NCBI GenBank assembly: GCA_965234685.1
Contig: OZ248539.1
Coordinates: 3,223,292-3,287,291, forward strand
From: Fimbriimonas planktonicus
GTDB taxonomy: Bacteria; Armatimonadota; Fimbriimonadia; Fimbriimonadales; Fimbriimonadaceae
Direction: 5' to 3'
DNA: 64,000 nucleotides
In this document: positions 25,048-33,464 of the stretch, piece by piece
Position numbering within the stretch: the first letter of the stretch is position 1
Layout of the letters: the number at the start of each line of letters is the position of its first letter
The notes under the pieces: generated by a model
Database searches by the model: none
What the model saw: the letters and a program-made list of their open reading frames with translations, nothing else
Told to the model about the DNA's origin: nothing
Position numbers and translations under genes: made by a program

Positions 25048-26583
25048 TCAGGCGAATTTCGCCGTCTGCGCGTCGAACTTAAGCTTAAGAGCCAATGCTG
25101 TTCGGTCGTACTCGGCGGGGTCACTCCAAGTTCCTCGCGGCATCAGTACCTCGGACGGAACGTCGGGACACGAAGTAGGAACGGACAGTCCAAAGACTGG
25201 TTCGGTTTCGTACGCAACCGTGTCTAGATCGCCGTGGAAAGCAGCTCGAAGCATCGCGCGGGTGTATTTCAGCTTGATTCGCGATCCTGCCCCGTATTTC
25301 CCGCCGGTCCAGCCGGTGTTAACAAGCCAAACCCTTGCGCCGTGCTTGCGGATTTTCTCGGCGAGCAAGGTTGCGTAGCGGCTTGGGTGCAAAGGCAAGA
25401 ATGGCTGGCCAAAGCAAGTGGAGAACACGAGCTCGGGTTCGGTGACACCGACTTCTGTTCCAGCGAGCTTTGAGGTGTAGCCGTTCAAGAAGTGCTGCAT
25501 GGCCTGCTCTGGAGTGAGCTTTGAAATCGGGGGCAAGACTCCTTGCGCATCGCACGTGAGGAAGACAATATTCTCTGGGTGCCCGCCGACGCTCGGGTGA
25601 AGAGCGTTCGGAATCGATTCCAGCGGATATGCGGCGCGAGTGTTTTCGGTGATGCTGGCGTCGTCGTAGTTCGGCGTTCCGGCATCGTCAAGCACAACAT
25701 TCTCTAGAATCGCGCCGGTCCGAATCGCACCATAAATTTCGGGTTCACCCTCAGCGGAAAGACGAATGCACTTGGCATAGCAGCCGCCCTCGACATTGAA
25801 CACGCTCGTGTCGCTCCAGCCGTGCTCATCGTCGCCAATGAGGTTTCGCTCGGGATCGGCAGAGAGGGTCGTTTTGCCGGTGCCGCTGAGGCCAAAGAAG
25901 AGGGCCGTGTCGCCTTTCGGACCGACGTTAGCGGAGCAGTGCATGCTCAAAACTCCGGCCTCGGGCAGCAGCAAGTTCATGATGCTAAAGACCGACTTCT
26001 TCATTTCACCAGCGTATTGGGTACCGGCAATGAGGATCTCCTTTCGAGTGAAGTCGATCGCAACGGCGGCGTCGCCACCGCTTCCGTCCTCGGGGCTCAG
26101 TTCATGCTTGCCGACGTTTAGCGCCGTCCAATCGGGCTCATAAGTTGCGAGTTCTTCGGCGCTTGGCCGGATCAAAAGCTGCCGAATAAAGAGGGCATGG
26201 TACGGTCGCTCGACAATGAATCGGACCGCAATTCGGTATGCCGGATCAGCTCCTGCGAAAGTATCGATGACATAGAGTCGGTGACCCTTGGCGTAGTCAA
26301 CGAGCTTCTCCTTCAATGAGTCGAACGTGTCCGGAGACATCGCGTGGTTGTTGTCCCACCAAACGAGATCGTGAGTGCTCTCATCGTCGACGGTGAACTT
26401 GAACTTTGGTACGCGACCGGTGTATTTGCCGCTATAAGCCACCACGGCACCCTCGGTGGTGAGGCGACAGCCGTCGGTTTCGACGCAATCTTGGATCAGG
26501 GACTCAACCGATGGGTTGAACCGGACGTCGGCAACGGTAGCTAGGGACAGCATAGAAATCACGGCTCGAGGGGACGACTTCAT
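25048..26583 (-). CDS. pckA: Phosphoenolpyruvate carboxykinase (ATP)
   Basis: Converts oxaloacetate and ATP to phosphoenolpyruvate, CO2 and ADP, the first step of gluconeogenesis from C4 acids. 511 aa, normal length. The PEPCK P-loop is at about 231-240 (GLSGTGKTTL), the metal-binding kinase-2 motif at 250-256 (GDDEHGW), the oxaloacetate-binding Arg is in YTGRVPK, and the adenine/ribose region contains NTGWTGGKYG. A later ATG at 26553 would remove ten residues; neither start has a clear ribosome-binding site. TACAAT on the minus strand near 26620 could be the -10 box. Confidence 0.95.
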   Translation of the reverse strand: MKSSPRAVISMLSLATVADVRFNPSVESLIQDCVETDGCRLTTEGAVVAYSGKYTGRVPKFKFTVDDESTHDLVWWDNNHAMSPDTFDSLKEKLVDYAKGHRLYVIDTFAGADPAYRIAVRFIVERPYHALFIRQLLIRPSAEELATYEPDWTALNVGKHELSPEDGSGGDAAVAIDFTRKEILIAGTQYAGEMKKSVFSIMNLLLPEAGVLSMHCSANVGPKGDTALFFGLSGTGKTTLSADPERNLIGDDEHGWSDTSVFNVEGGCYAKCIRLSAEGEPEIYGAIRTGAILENVVLDDAGTPNYDDASITENTRAAYPLESIPNALHPSVGGHPENIVFLTCDAQGVLPPISKLTPEQAMQHFLNGYTSKLAGTEVGVTEPELVFSTCFGQPFLPLHPSRYATLLAEKIRKHGARVWLVNTGWTGGKYGAGSRIKLKYTRAMLRAAFHGDLDTVAYETEPVFGLSVPTSCPDVPSEVLMPRGTWSDPAEYDRTALALKLKFDAQTAKFA

Positions 26584-26611
26584 TGGCGCAACTCGGTGCG
26601 TTTCCGCCCTC

Positions 26612-27064
26612 CTATTGTACCGTTCTGCCTTTCAATGCCTCTTCGGTGAAGCCACCGATCACTTTTCCGTCTCGGCGAACCATCCAATCCACAATGTCGG
26701 CTCGCTTTATGGCCACGAGCTCGCCCTTGTCCGCTTTGTAGGCCATTGGCTTTTGGTCAAGCAGGCCGAGATAGCCCTTGGGCGACGGGATCGGGTCTTT
26801 GACCCAGAGGTATTCATTCCCGAATTCCGATTTGAACGTGGACCGGATGGCAAAACGGTCGGTCGGTTTTGGCTTGCTGAGGTACTCGTCAAACTCGGCT
26901 AATCGGGATCGTGCTTCTGAGATAGCTCGTAAAAGCTCCGGTTTCGGTTCGCCGATGCGTTGAACCCGTTGTTTGCTGCGCGCGATTGCTGCAATGTTCA
27001 GCCAGACGACGCCGGTACAGACCAGCAACACGATTCCGCCGATCCAGAGCAGCACTCGTTTCAT
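26612..27064 (-). CDS. DUF2314-domain membrane-anchored protein
   Basis: 150 aa. An N-terminal membrane anchor (about 4-24) is followed by a short helical region and a DUF2314 domain in the C-terminal half, recognised from FAIRSTFKSEFGNEYLWVKD, GYLGLLDQ, and VAIKRADIVDWMV. The domain occurs in YegJ-like proteins; no biochemical role is established. The ATG at 27064 overlaps the queD stop codon as ATGA, showing translational coupling. It is the last gene of a three-gene operon (DUF255-like, QueD, DUF2314). Confidence 0.75.
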   Translation of the reverse strand: MKRVLLWIGGIVLLVCTGVVWLNIAAIARSKQRVQRIGEPKPELLRAISEARSRLAEFDEYLSKPKPTDRFAIRSTFKSEFGNEYLWVKDPIPSPKGYLGLLDQKPMAYKADKGELVAIKRADIVDWMVRRDGKVIGGFTEEALKGRTVQ

Positions 27065-27519
27065 GCGCTGTATTCCGCCCAAGACTGCGGGGTTTCCCAA
27101 ACGCGAACTCGGTCGAGTTGGACTTGCCCGGGCCGGATGACGTACGGGCCGGAAGTGAAACCTTGTGCCAAAACATGCTCGGTAAACCGATAGAGGTCTT
27201 CCGCCATTTTTTCGGTGGTTGGTTCGGCGTTGTCAAAAACCACAACCGCGTTTTCGGGATACATCGCCATGAGTGTCGGCAACAGCGGATCAGTGGAGTT
27301 GATTGCCATCGCATGGTCGTAGCGATCGAAGTACTCGGTGAGCGCGAGTTTCAGAGCCTTGAAGTCCAATAGCATGTCGTTCTCGTCCAACTGCTTTCCA
27401 GAAACCACGACTTCGATGGTCCGGGTGTGTCCGTGCGGGAACCGGCAGCGCTCCGGGTGTCGGCTTAGCATGTGCCCGCTTTCCACCGTAAAGGTTCGAC
27501 AGATTCGGTAGGTGGCCAC
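27061..27519 (-). CDS. queD: 6-carboxytetrahydropterin synthase (QueD/PTPS family)
   Basis: Makes 6-carboxy-tetrahydropterin from dihydroneopterin triphosphate in queuosine/7-deazaguanine synthesis. Zinc ligands His16 (SGHML) and His29/His31 (PHGHT) and catalytic Cys25 (ERCRF) are present; the C-terminal VWET holds the substrate-anchoring Glu. The frame is open further upstream to 27672, but the added residues look random and overlap the previous gene. GTG 27519 gives the usual 150-residue length, 19 bases after the DUF255-like stop. No other queuosine gene is in the window, so a sepiapterin-type role in this family cannot be excluded. Confidence 0.82.
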   Translation of the reverse strand: MATYRICRTFTVESGHMLSRHPERCRFPHGHTRTIEVVVSGKQLDENDMLLDFKALKLALTEYFDRYDHAMAINSTDPLLPTLMAMYPENAVVVFDNAEPTTEKMAEDLYRFTEHVLAQGFTSGPYVIRPGQVQLDRVRVWETPQSWAEYSA

Positions 27520-27538
27520 GTGAAAATTGTACTTGCGG

Positions 27539-29527
27539 TTATCGAACGGGCGTGAGCACGCCGGTTGAACTCTTTCGGAATAGTCCCTGGGGCACGGTGC
27601 CTTTTGTGCCCGCAACTTTCCCAATTCCGGGAAAAACCATTCGACTTGGATCTTCTCGCATGAGTTGAGCACATCGCTCGACGGCGTCCGAACCGCCCGC
27701 GACGAGGACCGAATCGGAGGTGGAAGTGATGGCGACTGCCATCATTGATGCGGCCAAAGGGTGGGTCGGGAGGATGTTTGCGTTGTGCTCGACAATCTGT
27801 CTCGAAACTTCGTACAACGGTCTCTCGCCAAGCGCAAGCCCGTACGCCGCGCAAAGACGAACCGCCGTCGCGGTGGTCGACTGACCAATGTTGTCTGCGA
27901 CTTCTGGCACGTCGACTTGTGGAATCTGAAGCTTGCCGATGAACTTCGGCGCGTTGAGATAGACCCCCTTCACGCCGGAGGCATGAGACTTCAGCGCCGT
28001 TTTGAGGATTTCCAGCCCGTTGCTTAAACTCACCACTCGCCCGGTCGCGATGAATGCTTGCAATTCCGAATCGGCATAAGCCAACTGGCACTTGAATGTG
28101 ACCTCCGCGCTCGGCTCGGGTGAGAGGCGCCGTTGCCATACATCGTTAACAATGAACTCCCGAAGTCGGTCGTTGGCGAGTAGCGCGGTATCCAACCGAG
28201 ATGCATCTCCCAGTAGGTTTGCCGCTTCGATGGTTCGCGCGGCCACCGTGCCTTCAACGTACAGGTACCGCTCCGTGACCATTTCTGCAGACTCGGGCCG
28301 ATCTTTGCGCAGTTCTCGTCGAATGGCAACCATTTCCGGGGCAAGGAGCGCGGGTGCGTTGTTGAGCCGCGGCACCATGGTGGAGTTTTGGCCAAGAACC
28401 AGGTTCAAGTTTTCGCCGGCCCAGCGTTGGAGCTCCGGACTCAAGGTTCCGAGACGAGCCCGGCCGACACTGGCGGACTTGCTGCGGCCGTTTTGTTCCT
28501 CATCCCCAATCTGGCACGAGGCGATTCCGTCACCATTTTTTGCTACGGTGTAAATGTAGTCAAACGTAAGCCGTGCAGCTTCGGCAAGGTGCGGATTCTT
28601 GCGAGCGGCCGCAACGGCCGCAAGCACACTCGCCATCTCGGCGTTTTGGATGGTGAGCTTGTCATAGCTCAGGCGGTCTAATTGCGCACCGCGCACCGAG
28701 TTCCACCATCCACCATTCACCGGGTCGAACAGTGCGGAGGTGATCCACTCCATGAGCACGACCTCGGCTTCCTCAAATCGACCTGCGGCGAGCATGTATC
28801 GGATGACCCCGGGCTCCACGGATGCACGTTCCGCCGATTGAATGAGCATCGACGGTCCGTTGGTATAAACCGACAACGGAAGCTCCCGACGCCGATCGAG
28901 GCGATTGCCCTCGTTCGCATTCAGAGTGAGTTGGACAACGTCTTGGGTCTGCGCTCGATAAAGAGGAGGCTCTTCGCCCGCCAACTCGGCAAACTCTGCG
29001 ACCGACTGCCGGAGATTTCCATAGAAAGTCGTTGCGTTCAGGGTGGGTGAATCTTCACTTCTGCCGATAAATCGAATCACTCGGGCCTGGGAATCGAGCG
29101 TCCAGATTTGATATCCCGGCTGCATCCCCGCAGAAATGCGGCTGAGCGGCAGCATGGCGTTCAGCCATTCTGGGTACTCATTGCCGTCGACGCGCATGCA
29201 GACAAAATAGCGGCCAACGTAGTTCGCAATTTCCGGATCGCGAAAGACCTCGCGGTCAAAGGCTCGCGCTGGGTTGCTCCAAGGGGTCCCGATCACGAGC
29301 ATGATCGGCTTGTTTTCCCTTCGAGCCTGCGCGAGCGGGGCATCGCCGATCAGTTGCCACTGGATCGGCTGGTACATCGCTTGAGTCAGGAACGCATCCG
29401 AAGAATCTTTGAGCGAATTTGCGGGAGGCGGGGGAATGAACCGCTTCGTCATCGCAACAATGGCTCCCGCGCTGCACAAAGTGACCAAGATGAAGGTCAC
29501 CACGTTGAACGCCGGTCGTTGCATCAT
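27539..29527 (-). CDS. DUF255/YyaL-like protein with degenerate thioredoxin active site
   Basis: 662-aa protein with an N-terminal membrane anchor (about 7-27). Residues 50-180 follow the DUF255 thioredoxin-like fold of the YyaL/SPATA20 family (ARRENKPIMLVIG, EVFRDPEIANYVGRYFVCMRVD). The conserved Cys-x-x-Cys-His segment is replaced by TPWSNPA, so redox activity is unlikely. The remaining 450 residues form the alpha-helical (six-hairpin-like) part typical of this family. The first two codons are both ATG; CATAAT is four bases before the first and seven before the second. It heads an operon with queD and the DUF2314 gene. Function unknown. Confidence 0.75.
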   Translation of the reverse strand: MMQRPAFNVVTFILVTLCSAGAIVAMTKRFIPPPPANSLKDSSDAFLTQAMYQPIQWQLIGDAPLAQARRENKPIMLVIGTPWSNPARAFDREVFRDPEIANYVGRYFVCMRVDGNEYPEWLNAMLPLSRISAGMQPGYQIWTLDSQARVIRFIGRSEDSPTLNATTFYGNLRQSVAEFAELAGEEPPLYRAQTQDVVQLTLNANEGNRLDRRRELPLSVYTNGPSMLIQSAERASVEPGVIRYMLAAGRFEEAEVVLMEWITSALFDPVNGGWWNSVRGAQLDRLSYDKLTIQNAEMASVLAAVAAARKNPHLAEAARLTFDYIYTVAKNGDGIASCQIGDEEQNGRSKSASVGRARLGTLSPELQRWAGENLNLVLGQNSTMVPRLNNAPALLAPEMVAIRRELRKDRPESAEMVTERYLYVEGTVAARTIEAANLLGDASRLDTALLANDRLREFIVNDVWQRRLSPEPSAEVTFKCQLAYADSELQAFIATGRVVSLSNGLEILKTALKSHASGVKGVYLNAPKFIGKLQIPQVDVPEVADNIGQSTTATAVRLCAAYGLALGERPLYEVSRQIVEHNANILPTHPLAASMMAVAITSTSDSVLVAGGSDAVERCAQLMREDPSRMVFPGIGKVAGTKGTVPQGLFRKSSTGVLTPVR

Positions 29528-29531
29528 TCGT

Positions 29532-29537
29532 ATTATG
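29532..29537 (-). promoter_or_regulatory. Probable -10 box CATAAT for DUF255-like gene
   Basis: CATAAT on the minus strand ends seven bases before the second ATG (29524) of the gene. Confidence 0.4.
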
Positions 29538-29598
29538 GGTCCGTAGCCGGTCTGCCACGGCCGGAGAAATTGTCGGAGCGTTATTAAGGAAGCTCAGG

Positions 29599-29604
29599 TA
29601 CATT
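29599..29604 (+). promoter_or_regulatory. -10 box TACATT for gatC, near-leaderless layout
   Basis: TACATT ends eight bases before the ATG of gatC at 29613. Confidence 0.5.
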
Positions 29605-29612
29605 TAACGCCC

Positions 29613-29903
29613 ATGGCAATTACCTTGGAAGAGGTTCGCCACGTCGCCAAGCTCGCCCGACTTGATCTTGACGAAGGCGAAATTGTGTACTTTCAGAGCG
29701 AACTCAACGCGCTGATCGGGCACTTTAGCGACATCCAGAAGGTCGATGTCAGCGGCATTGTGCCAACTTCGCACGCCGTTGTAATGCAAAACGTCTGGGC
29801 CGAGGACATTGCCGAAGAAGGCCTCCCTCGAGTGACCGCGCTCCGAAACGCAGCTCTGCATCGTGCCGGGCTCTTTGTTGTCCCCCAAATCATCGAGGAT
29901 TAA
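29613..29903 (+). CDS. gatC: Asp/Glu-tRNA amidotransferase subunit C
   Basis: 96-aa subunit of GatCAB, which amidates misacylated Glu-tRNA(Gln) and/or Asp-tRNA(Asn). Typical sequence: ITLEEVRHVAKLARLDLDEG, a DVSGIVPTSHAV block, and a helical C-terminus. GatC wraps around GatA and stabilises it. It is followed after four bases by gatA. gatB is not in the window and must be elsewhere. Confidence 0.95.
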   Translation: MAITLEEVRHVAKLARLDLDEGEIVYFQSELNALIGHFSDIQKVDVSGIVPTSHAVVMQNVWAEDIAEEGLPRVTALRNAALHRAGLFVVPQIIED

Positions 29904-29907
29904 TCCG

Positions 29908-31359
29908 ATGTTGACCGGTTTATCTGCATTTGAAATTGCGGCGAAGGTTCGCGCCAAAGAAGTTTCCTGCGTCGAGGTCGCCCAAGCCTTCATTGATCGT
30001 GTTGGGGAACTAGACGGTCAATACGGCGCCTTCCTGCGGCTTGCCCCAGATGTCACCCTTGAGCAAGCGGCCGCAGTTCAGGAACGAGTTGATCGTGGAG
30101 AAGCCGGATTACTCGCCGGCGTTCCGATCGCGCTAAAGGACAACATCAGCACGCTTGGCATCGAAACGACTTGTGCCTCAAAGATTCTTGAGGGGTACGT
30201 TCCGCCATTCAATGCGACCGTAGTCGAACAGATTCTCGCGGCAGACGGTGTTGTGCTCGGAAAGACCAATCTGGACGAGTTCGCCATGGGTGCTTCGACG
30301 GAGACCTCGGCGTACCAGCTCACAAAGAACCCTTGGGACACCACTCGCTCGCCGGGCGGATCTTCCGGTGGCTCGGCCGCAGCAGTCGCGGCAGAGCTTG
30401 CTCCGATTGCGTTAGGTTCGGATACGGGCGGATCGATCCGGCAGCCGGCTAGCCTTTGCGGCATTGTCGGGTTTAAGCCGACCTACGGAAGAACTTCTAG
30501 ATACGGCTTGATTGCCTTTGGCTCGTCGCTGGACCAGATTGGGCCGCTTGCGCGAAACGTGGAAGATGCCGCTTTGCTGGCTAGCGTCACTAGCGGAAAG
30601 GATCCGCGCGATGGCACGTCCCTCCCGAACCCTCCAATCGATATTTCTTCCCTGAAGAGTCGTTCTTTGAAGGGAATGAAGGTTGCGGTCCCGGATGAAA
30701 TGTTCGGCGATGCCACTTCGCCCGAAGTTCAGGCCGTCATCGAAGAAGCGATGAAGACGCTGGAAGCGGAAGGCGTCGTCTTCACTCGCGTTTCCATCCC
30801 GAGTATCAAACTCGGCGTTACGACCTACTACATCATCGCTCCAGCAGAAGCCAGCAGCAACCTCGGACGATTCGATGGCATCCGCTACGGGCTTCGAGCT
30901 GAAGGTAAGGGGCACATCGATTTGGTCGAAAAGACTCGAAGTGCCGGATTCGGAAAGGAAGTCAAAACCCGAATCATGATCGGAACCTACGCCCTCTCCG
31001 CGGGCTATTACGACGCTTACTACGTGCGCGCCCAGCAAGTGCGAGCCATCATGCAGCAAGAGTTCGCTCAGGTCTATCAGGACTACGACTTTGTGCTGTC
31101 GCCTACGAGCCCGATCACCGCGTTCAAGATTGGTGAGTTGAACCAGGACCCGCTAGCGCTAAAGCTTCTGGATTACTGCACGATTCCCGCCAACATGGGT
31201 GGAATGCCGGGAATCTCGATCAACGCGGGATTTGCGGGTGGATTGCCAGTTGGATTGCAGCTGTTGGCGGCGCCGCTTGAGGACGAAAGCGTTTTGCAGG
31301 CGGCATACGCCATAGAAAAAGCCCTGCCAGGTGCATCCGGCCGTCCCCCTATGCCGTAG
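29908..31359 (+). CDS. gatA: Asp/Glu-tRNA amidotransferase subunit A
   Basis: Amidase subunit of GatCAB, releasing ammonia from glutamine (or asparagine) for transamidation. 483 aa from ATG 29908, which has GAGGA eight bases upstream; an earlier in-frame ATG at 29863 lies inside gatC and lacks support. The triad is Lys77 (ALKDNI), cis-Ser152 (SPGGSSGGS) and nucleophile Ser176 (SDTGGSIR), followed by GFKPTYGRTSRYGL. The TAG stop is part of TAGCAT, the -10 box of the next gene. Confidence 0.95.
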   Translation: MLTGLSAFEIAAKVRAKEVSCVEVAQAFIDRVGELDGQYGAFLRLAPDVTLEQAAAVQERVDRGEAGLLAGVPIALKDNISTLGIETTCASKILEGYVPPFNATVVEQILAADGVVLGKTNLDEFAMGASTETSAYQLTKNPWDTTRSPGGSSGGSAAAVAAELAPIALGSDTGGSIRQPASLCGIVGFKPTYGRTSRYGLIAFGSSLDQIGPLARNVEDAALLASVTSGKDPRDGTSLPNPPIDISSLKSRSLKGMKVAVPDEMFGDATSPEVQAVIEEAMKTLEAEGVVFTRVSIPSIKLGVTTYYIIAPAEASSNLGRFDGIRYGLRAEGKGHIDLVEKTRSAGFGKEVKTRIMIGTYALSAGYYDAYYVRAQQVRAIMQQEFAQVYQDYDFVLSPTSPITAFKIGELNQDPLALKLLDYCTIPANMGGMPGISINAGFAGGLPVGLQLLAAPLEDESVLQAAYAIEKALPGASGRPPMP

Positions 31360-31362
31360 CAT
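31357..31362 (+). promoter_or_regulatory. -10 box TAGCAT, leaderless layout
   Basis: TAGCAT ends six bases before the ATG at 31369; its TAG is the gatA stop codon. Confidence 0.55.
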
Positions 31363-31368
31363 GTCGGT

Positions 31369-32145
31369 ATGGACGAGTTGCGCAAGCAGGATCTAAAACT
31401 CTGGGCCGAGGAGTTTTTTGCGCCAAGCCGTCTGTTTGTTGGCATCATTATCGGAATCGGCGTTTATCCGATCTTCCATCAAAACCTGATCTCGCTCGGG
31501 CTCACTTGGGGGGTACTCCTCTTCGTCCTCAGCATGATGGCCCTCTCGGCTAGCGTTGAGCGCCGATTCAAAGACCGTCGAATGCGGGCACTTTGGAAGG
31601 GTTGCGAAGAGCGACTTGCCCGTTTCGAAGAGGCGCTGAAGCGTATGCGAAAGGACCAAGTCGCAGACTTGCAGGAGATGCCGCAGACCATCCGCGGGGT
31701 GTCAAAAGGACTTTACTTTGCGCTTCGACGAGCAGACCAGATTTCCGTTGAGGTTGCTGAATCCGAGAAAGGGCTTTACGATTCCCCTCCGGTAACGGCG
31801 AACCACGGGCACGATCCGCAGAGCAAAGAGTTGTATCGAATTGCCGACAAAAACATTGCCGAGTATCGCCAGCAGTTCCAGGCCGTGATGTCGGGAGTGC
31901 GACGAACGGAAGCGCAGGCCGCCGTGTTCATGACCACGGTTGATACGTTGCGGATGAAGATGATTGGATACCGACTTGTGAACAAGTCGCCGGCGCTCTC
32001 TAGCCAGGACTTCTTAGAAGCAATGGCCGAAGCTCGGGCACAACTTCAGTCCATCGACACCGCGCTGGACGAGCTCGACCTGTCTCACTATCCGAAAACG
32101 ATTTCGGTGGTCGATGGCCCCTCCGAAGACAACATCCGGGCTTGA
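31369..32145 (+). CDS. Membrane protein with coiled-coil C-terminal region, unknown function
   Basis: 258 aa. Two adjacent hydrophobic segments (about 19-36 and 42-60) form a hairpin, so both ends face the cytoplasm. Residues 70-240 are highly charged and helical, with likely coiled coils at about 75-105 and 160-235. No family recognised. It begins nine bases after gatA with its own -10 box at 31357-31362, so it may be read from gatCA and from its own promoter. It ends three bases before the convergent HD-domain gene; TTCCT-ATTCG-AGGAA at 32150-32164 is a weak hairpin there. Confidence 0.65.
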   Translation: MDELRKQDLKLWAEEFFAPSRLFVGIIIGIGVYPIFHQNLISLGLTWGVLLFVLSMMALSASVERRFKDRRMRALWKGCEERLARFEEALKRMRKDQVADLQEMPQTIRGVSKGLYFALRRADQISVEVAESEKGLYDSPPVTANHGHDPQSKELYRIADKNIAEYRQQFQAVMSGVRRTEAQAAVFMTTVDTLRMKMIGYRLVNKSPALSSQDFLEAMAEARAQLQSIDTALDELDLSHYPKTISVVDGPSEDNIRA

Positions 32146-32148
32146 TTC

Positions 32149-32847
32149 CTATTCGAGGAACGTACCGTTGATGTTCAGGGCAAACCGGTAACCGAGCCTC
32201 TCCGAAGCGGTGCGGCACATGACCATCCGGTGGAGGAAAATTTCGAAATACTCCATGACCGAGGCCTGCGTACTATCAATGGTCAGGGCAAGCTCGATGC
32301 GCTTCTCGGGTTCTCGGATAACGACTTCGTTGGCTTGGACGGCGTAATTCACCCGGTCGTGAATGTCGAAGCTCTCAAAGATCGGGTTCTGAACTCGGCT
32401 GAAGTGAACGTCACTCTTGTCACCGATGATAACCGCGGCAGAGATCGTTGAGACTGGGCCACCAGTCAGTTCTTCGTGATTTCCGATCGCGCCAAGGACG
32501 GCAACGATCTCGGACATTTCCATGTTCAACTCGTTCAGAAGCGTGAAAGCCATAGCGGCGCCGTGCATGGGGTGGTTGAGTCGGGCGATGGCGTTGCCGA
32601 TGTCGTGCATGTGCGCGGCGATCATGCCAAGTTCGATCTCACGCTCGGGAACACGCATGGAGGTGAGAATGCGGCGCGTGGTTTCCGCAACGGCGGCAAC
32701 GTGGCGATGTCCGTGCTCGGTGAATCCCATGGAGAGCATGACTTCGTTAGCTCCGAGGATGAGCTGATTGATCTTGTTGTTGCTTCGAATCTGCTCGAAG
32801 GTGATCGGGTTCTGCGGCGAAACCGATAAGAATTCGGACTGCATCAT
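32149..32847 (-). CDS. HD-domain phosphohydrolase-like protein
   Basis: 232 aa with an HD domain: GHRHVAAVAETTRRI supplies the first His, HMHDIGN the HD pair, and NHPMHGA and GNHEELTGG further ligands. This is close to the HD-GYP/HDOD-like metal phosphohydrolases but without a GYP motif, so cyclic-di-GMP hydrolysis cannot be claimed. A domain of about 70 residues follows. An upstream in-frame start at 32898 lies within the preceding lipoprotein gene. I place the start at ATG 32847, one base after that gene's stop. The two genes and uvrD form one operon. Confidence 0.75.
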   Translation of the reverse strand: MMQSEFLSVSPQNPITFEQIRSNNKINQLILGANEVMLSMGFTEHGHRHVAAVAETTRRILTSMRVPEREIELGMIAAHMHDIGNAIARLNHPMHGAAMAFTLLNELNMEMSEIVAVLGAIGNHEELTGGPVSTISAAVIIGDKSDVHFSRVQNPIFESFDIHDRVNYAVQANEVVIREPEKRIELALTIDSTQASVMEYFEIFLHRMVMCRTASERLGYRFALNINGTFLE

Positions 32848-32848
32848 T

Positions 32849-33463
32849 TCATTCTGGACTTTTGGGTTCAACTTTCGGGCCAGCCTCAAGCTGGGCAAGA
32901 CTTTCGGTGGTGAGCATTTGCGTTTGCAACCGTAAGCGCCCGTTCACACGCTCCTCTTGTTGCACCAGGCCGCGGGTGGGGTGAATCCACGTTCGAATCT
33001 CCCGCGTGGGTCCACCACCGGAGAGGACGATCACGGCTTCGTCCAGCTTGAGCTTTTGTCCGTTGATCGTCAGCTCGACCGGCTTGTCTGGCGGTGGGGT
33101 TAGATTGCCGGCGACCGGCGTGGTTTTGCCAAACGCGACGGCGCGGCCGTGGTGTTTCATCGCGGCGCGAGACCACAGGGGGATGGCCGGTTCGTAAAAG
33201 GTGGTGCCTAGCTTCGACGCGTACAGTACGTTGTTTTTCCAGGCCAAACGGGATGTGCCGAGGCCGCTAACGAGCTCGACGCCGTTTGCTCCGGCGACCG
33301 GGACGTTGCGAGTCGCGCGGATGGTCTCGACGTAGCGCATGGGTGGGGCGAGGACACGGTAGGTCCACGTTTGTCCCGGCTGGAGCGTGCGGCTCAAATC
33401 TTGGCCGCGACAGCCCGTGAGCGCAAGGCAAGCTGCACCGCCCAGGAGAAACGCGACGCGCAA
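32849..33463 (-). CDS. Putative lipoprotein downstream of uvrD
   Basis: 204-aa protein starting at TTG 33463, one base after the uvrD stop codon, with GGAGG upstream. Longer frames on this strand would run into uvrD. The N-terminus LRVAFLLGGAACLALTGC is a lipoprotein signal with the acylated Cys at about 18. The mature part, beginning QDLSRTLQPGQTWTYRV, is a beta-rich domain of the kind seen in secreted proteins that start with a GxxWxYxV strand; no function assigned. Part of the uvrD-lipoprotein-HD operon. Confidence 0.75.
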   Translation of the reverse strand: MRVAFLLGGAACLALTGCRGQDLSRTLQPGQTWTYRVLAPPMRYVETIRATRNVPVAGANGVELVSGLGTSRLAWKNNVLYASKLGTTFYEPAIPLWSRAAMKHHGRAVAFGKTTPVAGNLTPPPDKPVELTINGQKLKLDEAVIVLSGGGPTREIRTWIHPTRGLVQQEERVNGRLRLQTQMLTTESLAQLEAGPKVEPKSPE

Positions 33464-33464
33464 G

